A DNA stretch of 19,435 bases, from the NCBI GenBank assembly GCA_002402945.1, contig DHGV01000036.1, forward strand, positions 5,838 through 25,272, written 5' to 3'. Origin of the DNA: Pelotomaculum sp. UBA4789 (lineage in GTDB: Bacteria; Bacillota; Desulfotomaculia; Desulfotomaculales; Pelotomaculaceae). The first letter of the stretch is position 1. Every line of letters starts with the position of its first letter. This document shows, piece by piece, positions 14,040 to 19,435 of the stretch. The notes below the pieces were generated by a model. It ran no database searches, was not told the origin of the DNA, and was given only the letters and a program-made list of their open reading frames with translations. A program made the translations under genes and the position numbers.

Positions 14040-16847
14040 GTGACGGAAGGATATTTCGCGCTTGTGCTGCATGCTCACCTGCCATATATCCGCCACCCGG
14101 AAGACCCGGGGGTGATGGAGGAGCGATGGCTTTTTGAAGCCATTACTGAATGCTATTTGCCATTAATCAGATCCTTCGAAAGACTGGTAAAAGATGGTGT
14201 GAATTTCAGGATAACTCTTTCCTTGTCTCCACCCCTGATCAGTATGCTGAACGACCAACTGTTGCAGGAAAGGTACTTGCGCCACCTTAACAAGATGATT
14301 AAGCTGGCGGAATTAGAAATTGACAGAAATAAAAACGATCAGGCCTTTAAAAATGTAGCGGTAATGTACTATCGCCTTTTAAATGAACTGCGCCGGTCCT
14401 TCGAAAGCGATTACGGCGGCAGCCTGATCCTGCCGATCCAGAGCCTCCAGGCCTTAGGGGTGCTGGAAGTGATAACCACGTGCGCAACCCATGGTTACCT
14501 GCCGCTGATCATGAAACAGGAGGCCAGGCGGGTGCAGGTGCAGGTTGCTGTGGAACAATATATCCAAAATTTTGGCAGACCGCCAGCCGGGATCTGGCTG
14601 CCGGAGTGCGCTTATGTTCCCGGTGTGGATAATATCTTGAAAGATTTCGGACTCCGTTATTTTTTTGTTGAAACACACGGCATCAACCTTTCTACCCCGG
14701 TTCCCCGTTACGGAGTATATGCGCCGGTTTACTGCCGGTCAGGCGTAGCTGCTTTCGGCCGTGACCCGGAAAGCTCACGTCAGGTCTGGGACAGGCACGC
14801 CGGTTATCCGGGTAATCCATATTACCGCGAGTTTTACCGCGATATCGGCTTCGATCTTGATCTGGATTATCTTGCTGATTGCCTGCCTGGCGGTAATATC
14901 CGCTGTGATACGGGCCTGAAGTATTATCGCATTACCGGCCAGGGAGATCATAAAGAAGCCTACCAGCCGGAAATAGCCGAGGAAAAGGCTGCCGGGGACG
15001 CCAAGGACTTTGCATACAAACGGGAGCTTCAGATCAAACATCTGTCCGGATGGATGGATCGCAAGCCAATTGTTGTCGCGCCTTATGACGCGGAGCTTTT
15101 TGGCCACTGGTGGTACGAGGGGCCGATGTGGCTGGAGTATTTCTGCCGCGCTATAGACTCGGGAAATTACGGGGTTAAACTGACCACTCCCGCTGCTTAT
15201 CTGGGGAATTATGTTGAAAACCAGGTAGTTGACCTGGCAGCTTCCAGCTGGGGAGAGGGAGGATACAACGAAGTATGGCTTAATCCCAGCAATGATTGGA
15301 TATACAGACACCTGCACCGGGCTGAGGCCACGATGGTGGACCTGGCCGATTTGAATCCCAATGCCGGAGGAGTTATCCGCCGGGCGCTCAACCAGGCGGC
15401 GCGGGAATTACTGCTGGCGCAGAGCAGTGACTGGGCTTTCATCATCAAGACCGGTACTGCAGTTCAGTACGCCGTCCAGCGTACCAGTGATCACATCAAC
15501 CGTTTTAACAGCCTGACAGCCCGCCTGGCGGAGGGTGAGACTAATGAAAAGGAACTGGCTGAACTTGAAAAAGAAGACAATATTTTTCCGGATATAGATT
15601 ATTCTGTTTACAGCCGCCACTACCGTCTGAGCCGGTTCAGCCGGCCCGGAGGCAAATTGGGCAGGGAACCGTTAAAAATATTAATGCTGTCATGGGAGTT
15701 CCCGCCAAAAACCGTGGGTGGACTGGCTCGTCATGTTAATGACCTGTCCAGGGCGCTGGCCCGTCTTGGTGAAAATATCCACGTGATCACCTGTCCGGTA
15801 GAAGGGGCAGATGAATACGAGCTTGTTGGCGGAGTGCATGTCCACCGGGTAAAGGCGCATGACCTGACAGCCACAGATTTTATGATCTGGGTGGAGCAGC
15901 TAAACAAGGCTATGGTCGATAAGGCAAACAGCTTGATGAGTACAGAAAAGTTTGAAATAATTCACGCCCATGACTGGCTGGTGCAGGATGCAGCCATTAA
16001 ATTAAGCGTAAATAACCGTTTGCCCCTCGCCGCCACCATCCATGCCACGGAATATGGCCGCAACCGGGGTATTCATAACGATATGCAGCGCCGAATCCAC
16101 AACCTGGAGGATAGGCTGGTTAAAACAGCAGATGTGGTAATTTGCTGCAGCATCTATATGGTGGAAGAGATTACAAGTCTTTTTGGTGTTCCCAGGAACA
16201 AGATTTTCTTTATTCCCAACGGGGTTGATCCGGCTAACCTGGGTATACCAAGACAGCTCGTTCCCGGTGAAAAAGAGTCTCACTCAGCTGTGAAGACGAT
16301 ATTGTTCATCGGCCGTCTGGTGCCGGAAAAGGGAGTCCAGGTTCTCCTGGAGGCTGTCACCTACTTACTTCCCCAGTTGCCGGAGCTGAAACTTCTGGTG
16401 GGCGGTTCGGGCCCTTATACTGATTACTTAAAAACCAGGGTCGAGGAATTAGGTCTGGTTGGAAAGGTTGATTTCCTGGGATTCCTGGATGAGGTACAAA
16501 GAAATTATCAATTGAAGCAGGCGGATGTCGCTGTTTTCCCAAGCCTATATGAACCTTTCGGCATCGTTGCCCTCGAGGCCATGGCTACCCAGATCCCGGT
16601 TATTGTTTCGGACACCGGTGGCTTAAGTGAGGTAATAGCACACGGTATAGACGGTTACAAAACCCCCCCGGGGAAGCCGGATATTCTGGCCTATTACATC
16701 AGGGAGGTCCTGGTGAATCCGGGATTGGCCAGGGACCTGACCCGGCGTGCCTGGAAAAAAGTGTTAACTGTTTATGACTGGCAGAACATAGCAGTGGAAA
16801 CACTAGACGCCTACCATGAAGCGGTATTGATCTCCAGGGGTGATTAA
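14040..16847 (+). CDS. GH57 branching-enzyme-like domain fused to a GT4 glycosyltransferase
   Basis: A cytoplasmic 935-residue fusion, probably for alpha-glucan (glycogen-like) synthesis. Residues about 1-520 are glycoside hydrolase family 57 with the DUF1957-type C-terminal helices. HAHLP is at 11-15, the nucleophile Glu189 in WLPECAY, and the acid Asp350 in PYDAELFGHWW; WLNPSNDWIYRHLHRAE is typical of GH57 1,4-alpha-glucan branching enzymes. Residues about 545-930 are a GT4, GT-B-fold transferase: LSWEFPPKTVGGLARHV at its start, HAHDW, IPNGVD, FIGRLVPEKG and EPFGIVALE (838-846), the nucleotide-sugar site. It resembles ADP- or UDP-glucose-using glycogen synthases. AGGAGG (14027-14032) is 7 bases before GTG 14040, which I take as start; the ATG at 14007 lies on the -10 box. 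No terminator is visible downstream. Confidence 0.93.
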   Translation: MTEGYFALVLHAHLPYIRHPEDPGVMEERWLFEAITECYLPLIRSFERLVKDGVNFRITLSLSPPLISMLNDQLLQERYLRHLNKMIKLAELEIDRNKNDQAFKNVAVMYYRLLNELRRSFESDYGGSLILPIQSLQALGVLEVITTCATHGYLPLIMKQEARRVQVQVAVEQYIQNFGRPPAGIWLPECAYVPGVDNILKDFGLRYFFVETHGINLSTPVPRYGVYAPVYCRSGVAAFGRDPESSRQVWDRHAGYPGNPYYREFYRDIGFDLDLDYLADCLPGGNIRCDTGLKYYRITGQGDHKEAYQPEIAEEKAAGDAKDFAYKRELQIKHLSGWMDRKPIVVAPYDAELFGHWWYEGPMWLEYFCRAIDSGNYGVKLTTPAAYLGNYVENQVVDLAASSWGEGGYNEVWLNPSNDWIYRHLHRAEATMVDLADLNPNAGGVIRRALNQAARELLLAQSSDWAFIIKTGTAVQYAVQRTSDHINRFNSLTARLAEGETNEKELAELEKEDNIFPDIDYSVYSRHYRLSRFSRPGGKLGREPLKILMLSWEFPPKTVGGLARHVNDLSRALARLGENIHVITCPVEGADEYELVGGVHVHRVKAHDLTATDFMIWVEQLNKAMVDKANSLMSTEKFEIIHAHDWLVQDAAIKLSVNNRLPLAATIHATEYGRNRGIHNDMQRRIHNLEDRLVKTADVVICCSIYMVEEITSLFGVPRNKIFFIPNGVDPANLGIPRQLVPGEKESHSAVKTILFIGRLVPEKGVQVLLEAVTYLLPQLPELKLLVGGSGPYTDYLKTRVEELGLVGKVDFLGFLDEVQRNYQLKQADVAVFPSLYEPFGIVALEAMATQIPVIVSDTGGLSEVIAHGIDGYKTPPGKPDILAYYIREVLVNPGLARDLTRRAWKKVLTVYDWQNIAVETLDAYHEAVLISRGD

Positions 16848-16853
16848 TTGTTT

Positions 16854-16883
16854 TTGACATGTTGCGGGGCCGGTGGCTATAAT
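16854..16883 (+). promoter_or_regulatory. Consensus sigma-A promoter
   Basis: Perfect TTGACA (16854-16859) and perfect TATAAT (16878-16883) separated by 18 bases, one more than ideal. It drives the gene at 16957 with a leader of about 67 bases and is, by hexamer match, the strongest promoter in the window. Confidence 0.88.
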
Positions 16884-16956
16884 GCTTAGTATAAATTATT
16901 TTTTATATAAATGTTTTAAGCAGTAGGGTTAACAATATTACTTAGGGAGCCTTTTT

Positions 16957-17856
16957 TTGAAACATGTAGTAAGTGTCAGCCTGGGCTCGCCGATGCGGGA
17001 TTACGAGACTGAAATCATAAGTCCCTTCTGTGCCCTGCATGTCAGGCGCATTGGCACCGGCGGAGATCTTGGCAAAGCTGCAGGCTTGTTTAAAAGCTTT
17101 GACGGCATGGTGAGTGCCCTGGGTATGGGCGGTGTCAATATGATCCTGAGGGCCGGGGAAAGACGATACAAGCTGGCGGCAGGGTTAAAATTAGCCGCCC
17201 AGGTTAAAATTACCCCGCTGGTAGACGGCGAGGGCATCAAGGATACCATTGAGAGGGATTTGGTTTCATATATCAGGGCTAAGGTGGGCTGGCCGCGGCG
17301 GGATCAGGTGGTTTTAATATCATCAGTTCTGGATCGTTTTGGTTTGGCGGCATCTCTGGAACAGGCCGGCTGCCGCTTAATTATTGGAGACGCTATGTTT
17401 GCCCTCGGCGTGCCGCTGCCCTTTTATTCCCTGGCTTCTTTCAATACAGCCGCCCGCGCTGCGCTGCCGCTGCTGAGGAGCTTGCCAATCGGTTTTCTCT
17501 ATCCGCTGGGAGAGAAGCAGGCAGCAATCAAATCCCGTTATGAACGGTACTACCGCCGGGCGGAAATATTAGCCGGTGATTTTCATTTTTTACGGCGCCA
17601 TCTGCCGGCTGATCTCAGCGGCAAAGACATTATTACAAGCACCGTTTCACCAGAGGATGTTAAGGACCTTAAAAACAGAGGTGCAAGGTGGCTGGCGACG
17701 GCAAGCCCGTCTTTTAATGGCAGGTCGCTGGGTGCAAATGTTTTGGAAGCAATATGCGCGGCGCTCCTGGAGAACAAAGGAGGGCCTGCTACCGTGCAAT
17801 ACTCTGACCTCTTTAAGCAGATCGGGTGGGAACCCCGGCTGGAGAGGCTGAACTGA
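16957..17856 (+). CDS. Uncharacterised conserved protein, 'quinate 5-dehydrogenase' family
   Basis: A 299-residue cytoplasmic protein. From memory its pattern (VVSVSLGSPMRDYE, VSALGMGGVNMIL, GDAMFALGVPLP, ILAGDFHFLRRH, IITSTVSPEDV) matches a family common in thermophilic and anaerobic Firmicutes, often labelled quinate 5-dehydrogenase. I see a central alpha/beta stretch, VVLISSVLDRFGLAASLEQAGCRLIIGD, that could be Rossmann-like, but no GxGxxG nucleotide site and no shikimate-dehydrogenase Lys-Asp pair that I can place. The enzymatic name is therefore doubtful. The TTG start is set by AGGGAG (16944-16949) 7 bases upstream. It has a strong promoter and is followed, on the same strand and with no terminator, by the PHP phosphatase gene about 120 bases on. 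Confidence 0.88.
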   Translation: MKHVVSVSLGSPMRDYETEIISPFCALHVRRIGTGGDLGKAAGLFKSFDGMVSALGMGGVNMILRAGERRYKLAAGLKLAAQVKITPLVDGEGIKDTIERDLVSYIRAKVGWPRRDQVVLISSVLDRFGLAASLEQAGCRLIIGDAMFALGVPLPFYSLASFNTAARAALPLLRSLPIGFLYPLGEKQAAIKSRYERYYRRAEILAGDFHFLRRHLPADLSGKDIITSTVSPEDVKDLKNRGARWLATASPSFNGRSLGANVLEAICAALLENKGGPATVQYSDLFKQIGWEPRLERLN

Positions 17857-17868
17857 GACGTAAGACTG

Positions 17869-17955
17869 GGATATGGGATGCGGGGAATTGTAGCTGCGGC
17901 TTCATCCGCACATGGCCGGCAAAAGCCGACCCTGCAAAAATCCGGGTCCATATCC
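17869..17955 (+). repeat. Y-shaped palindromic element between two genes (dispersed repeat or structured RNA)
   Basis: Nested pairing is plain. An outer stem of 8 bp joins GGATATGG (17869-17876) and CCATATCC (17948-17955). Inside, TTGTAG (17888-17893) pairs with CTGCAA (17932-17937), enclosing two hairpins: TGCGG-CTTCAT-CCGCA (17895-17910) and CGGC-AAAA-GCCG (17917-17928). An alternative inner stem, GCGGGG (17880-17885) with CCCTGC (17930-17935), competes with the first. The TTGTAG ... two hairpins ... CTGCAA layout resembles intergenic palindromic repeats seen in many bacteria, recalled from memory. A cis-acting leader RNA for the PHP gene is the alternative. It matches no riboswitch consensus I know. 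Confidence 0.55.
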
Positions 17956-17976
17956 GTAAGGGGTGCTGACAAGATC

Positions 17977-18780
17977 TTGATACCAGCAGACAATCACCTG
18001 CACACCAAGCTGTGCGGGCATGCAGCGGGGGAAATCGATGAGTATCTGGACAGGGCGGCAGCGCTGGGCATAAGGGAAGTAGGCTTTGCGGATCACTTCC
18101 CCCTCTATTTTCTGCCTCCGGACAAGATGATACCTGATTATGCTATGGACGAAAGTAAACTTCCGGCTTATGTCAACATGGTGAAAGAGAACGCGGCTGT
18201 ATCCCCGATCAACGTGAAGCTGGGGATTGAGGCAGATTTCGTGCCAGGGCATGAAGAAGAGCTGGAGAGGCTTCTCGCCCCGTATCAATTTGATTTCATA
18301 ACGGGTTCGGTGCATTTTATAGACGGGTGGGGGTTTGACAACTCAGCCGAACTGGAAGGGTACAGCAGCAGGAATATTGACGGGATTTACGAGCGGTATT
18401 TCTTTCTTTTGCAGCAGGCGGCGCTGACTGGTCTTTTTGATATCATGGCTCACCCGGACCTGGTGAAAAAATTTAATTTTCGCCCTGCCTGTGACCTCAG
18501 ACCGCTTTACGAGGAGACCGCGCGTGCTTTTAAACGCGCCGGGGTCTGTGTAGAAGTAAACACAGCAGGGTTAAGGTATCCGGCGAAAGAAGTTTATCCC
18601 GGGCCGGAACTGCTGGAGGTTTTTCATAGGCATGGCCTTCCTGTTACCATTGGCTCTGACGCCCACCGTCCGGAAGACGTTGGTTTCGGGCTGATCGAAG
18701 CTGTTAAGCTGATCAGAAATATCGGTTACAGGGAGATTGCAACCTTCAGCGGCAGGAAGATAAAGTATATTAAAATTTAA
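17977..18780 (+). CDS. PHP-domain phosphatase, histidinol-phosphatase (HisJ/HisK) type
   Basis: A cytoplasmic metal-dependent phosphatase of about 267 residues. Metal-binding motifs of the PHP fold appear in order: DNHLHTKLCGHA at 5-16, FADHFP, GIEADF, GSVHFI, MAHPDL, VEVNTAG and GSDAH near the end. These fit the HisK/HisJ-type L-histidinol-phosphatase of Firmicutes, which removes phosphate from histidinol phosphate in histidine synthesis; no other his gene is in the window, so another phosphoester is possible. The frame opens at ATG 17878, but those 33 extra residues run through a palindromic element and are unlike the family N-terminus. TTG 17977 puts the D-x-H-x-H motif at residue 5, as usual. 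Its ribosome site, AAGGGG at 17958-17963, is 13 bases off, so the start is not certain. Confidence 0.88.
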   Translation: MIPADNHLHTKLCGHAAGEIDEYLDRAAALGIREVGFADHFPLYFLPPDKMIPDYAMDESKLPAYVNMVKENAAVSPINVKLGIEADFVPGHEEELERLLAPYQFDFITGSVHFIDGWGFDNSAELEGYSSRNIDGIYERYFFLLQQAALTGLFDIMAHPDLVKKFNFRPACDLRPLYEETARAFKRAGVCVEVNTAGLRYPAKEVYPGPELLEVFHRHGLPVTIGSDAHRPEDVGFGLIEAVKLIRNIGYREIATFSGRKIKYIKI

Positions 18781-18790
18781 AGAAAATGAA

Positions 18791-18811
18791 GTGACATTCC
18801 TTTAATGTCAC
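18791..18811. repeat. Perfect 8-bp inverted repeat after the PHP gene
   Basis: GTGACATT-CCTTT-AATGTCAC, 10 bases after the stop codon. No T-run follows on the plus strand, so it is not a classical terminator in that direction. It may protect the mRNA 3' end or be a protein site. Confidence 0.5.
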
Positions 18812-18894
18812 GATAAACGATATTGAAGAATCAAAGTGTAGATCCTTCTCTGCCGATCAGGAAGACACAGCTTGAAGCTTATACCAATAACAGA

Positions 18895-18937
18895 AGAGAT
18901 TTAAATTTTGGGGGGATATTTATCTCTCTTTTTTTTT
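18895..18937 (+). terminator. Intrinsic terminator of the quinate-family / PHP unit
   Basis: AGAGAT plus AAAT (18895-18906, two-base TT bulge) pairs with ATTT plus ATCTCT (18918-18927), loop TTTGGGGGGAT, followed after one C by nine T (18929-18937). The stem is AT-rich but 10 bp long with a strong T-run. Confidence 0.65.
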
Positions 18938-19086
18938 AATATTTTTACATAATTAATAAAGTTGAAAATTCATATATATTACGTTATCCGGCTATGATAT
19001 TTCCATATATAGTGTTTTGAATGTAATTATAAATAATATTTTAAAGATAATAGAATAATTAATTAAAAATTTTTTATATTTTTTCA

Positions 19087-19114
19087 AATTCCTTATAGGA
19101 ATTCTTTTTTTTTT
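19087..19114 (+). terminator. Weak terminator-like hairpin just before mraZ
   Basis: AATTCC (19087-19092) and GGAATT (19098-19103) form a 6-bp stem with a 5-base loop, then C and ten T. The stem is poor in G+C, so efficiency is doubtful, but it would help isolate mraZ from upstream transcription. Confidence 0.45.
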
Positions 19115-19120
19115 ATAGAA

Positions 19121-19150
19121 TAAGTGGTGTAAAGTGGTACTAAGTGGAGA
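19121..19150 (+). promoter_or_regulatory. MraZ operator: three direct repeats
   Basis: AAGTGG occurs at 19122, 19132 and 19142, a strict 10-bp (one helical turn) period. MraZ proteins are known to bind tandem GTG-containing repeats of about this period upstream of their own gene (TGGG repeats in E. coli, AAAGTG-type in Mycoplasma). The repeats end 14 bases before the mraZ ribosome site, where bound MraZ would repress. Confidence 0.85.
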
Positions 19151-19176
19151 ATTATCCATAATCGGAGATGTCTTAT

Positions 19177-19435
19177 ATGTTCATGGGCGAATACCAGCAC
19201 AACATAGATGCCAAAGCAAGGCTTTTTATACCGGCCCGCTTCAGAGAAGGGCTGGGAGACTCTTTTGTATTAACGAAAGGGCTTGACGGCTGTCTTTTTG
19301 CTTACACCCGCGAGGAATGGGATACACTGGAGCAGAAGCTGAAATCATTGCCCTTTACAAAGGGTGATGCCCGGTCCTTCGTTCGGTTTTTTTTCTCAGG
19401 AGCAGCCATCTGTGAAGTTGACAAACAGGGAAGGG
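19177..19435 (+). CDS. mraZ: MraZ, transcriptional regulator of the division/cell wall cluster (5' part)
   Basis: The first 86 residues of MraZ; the gene runs off the right edge (full length is about 145). MFMGEYQHNIDAKARLFIP, GLDGCLFAYTREEW and DARSFVRFFFSGA are hallmark segments of the AbrB-like swapped-hairpin DNA-binding repeats. MraZ forms ring oligomers, binds direct repeats upstream of its own gene and represses the dcw operon (mraW/rsmH, ftsL, pbp, mur genes), which should follow outside the window. The ATG at 19177 has GGAGATG at 19164-19170; a second in-frame ATG lies two codons on. The three AAGTGG repeats just upstream support autoregulation. In many relatives the residue after DAK is Gly, here Ala. 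Confidence 0.97.
   Translation, partial: MFMGEYQHNIDAKARLFIPARFREGLGDSFVLTKGLDGCLFAYTREEWDTLEQKLKSLPFTKGDARSFVRFFFSGAAICEVDKQGR

Larger units (their letters stand above)
18781..19176. other. Intergenic, AT-rich region before mraZ
   Basis: No gene or RNA gene is recognised here. It holds, in order, an inverted repeat, an intrinsic terminator, a stretch at 18941-19120 of about 15 percent G+C by my count, a weaker terminator-like hairpin, and the MraZ-type direct repeats. The AT stretch contrasts sharply with the flanking genes. No clear -35/-10 pair for mraZ was found; TAGAAT at 19116-19121 is the best -10 candidate, with a poor -35. Confidence 0.7.

Noticed and set aside
17857..17976. Known riboswitch class before the PHP gene
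   Set aside because: I compared it from memory with TPP, SAM, cobalamin, c-di-GMP, ZTP, fluoride and guanidine patterns and found no match, so it is listed only as a palindromic element.
18791..18811. Inverted repeat as the terminator of the PHP gene
   Set aside because: No T-run follows on the plus strand; the hairpin at 18895-18937 fits better.

Overview
The window looks like a chromosome segment from an anaerobic Clostridia-type Firmicute. The best fit is the Desulfotomaculum/Pelotomaculum side of Peptococcales. That placement rests on gene content and protein style (Lon-like COG1067 protease, feoA/feoB with Fur, GlcD/GlcF, the so-called quinate 5-dehydrogenase family, then mraZ), strong Shine-Dalgarno sites with frequent TTG and GTG starts, and sigma-A-like promoters. 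No rRNA or marker tree supports it, so genus is a guess. No tRNA, rRNA, CRISPR array, insertion sequence, integrase or phage gene was found.

Layout. Positions 3-1304 hold the 3' half of a Lon-family protease. It faces a small unknown gene on the minus strand (1317-1685), whose terminator lies inside the protease reading frame. Next come an HtrA serine protease and a cysteine-rich YkgJ-like protein (1898-3603), closed by a clear terminator, then a nitroreductase-like flavoprotein (3711-4541). A tight four-gene minus-strand operon follows, read from 9655 down to 4495: MFS transporter, polysaccharide deacetylase with an extra C-terminal domain, GlcD and GlcF. Its last gene overlaps the end of the nitroreductase gene by 47 bases.

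The divergent control region 9656-9867 separates this operon from an iron block. It has a near-consensus promoter, a Fur-box match on the transcription start, and further palindromes. The block is feoA, feoB, a D-Ala-D-Ala carboxypeptidase and fur, so the likely regulator is encoded about 3.5 kb from its likely target. After fur, a terminator hairpin carries the next gene's -10 box in its loop. That next gene encodes a GH57 branching-enzyme-like domain fused to a GT4 glycosyltransferase, which suggests alpha-glucan (glycogen-like) synthesis.

The right end has a consensus promoter, an uncharacterised conserved protein usually named quinate 5-dehydrogenase, a Y-shaped palindromic element, and a PHP-family phosphatase. 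A roughly 400-base, very AT-rich gap follows with terminators and three 10-bp-period AAGTGG repeats. These repeats sit just before mraZ, the usual first gene of the division and cell wall cluster, which runs off the window.

Most genes are ordinary families. The least explained items are the Y-shaped element at 17869-17955, the terminator/promoter nesting at 13995-14025, the pairing of MFS and deacetylase genes with glcDF, and the unknown proteins at 1317-1685 and 16957-17856. I did not see a clearly new defence or mobile system.
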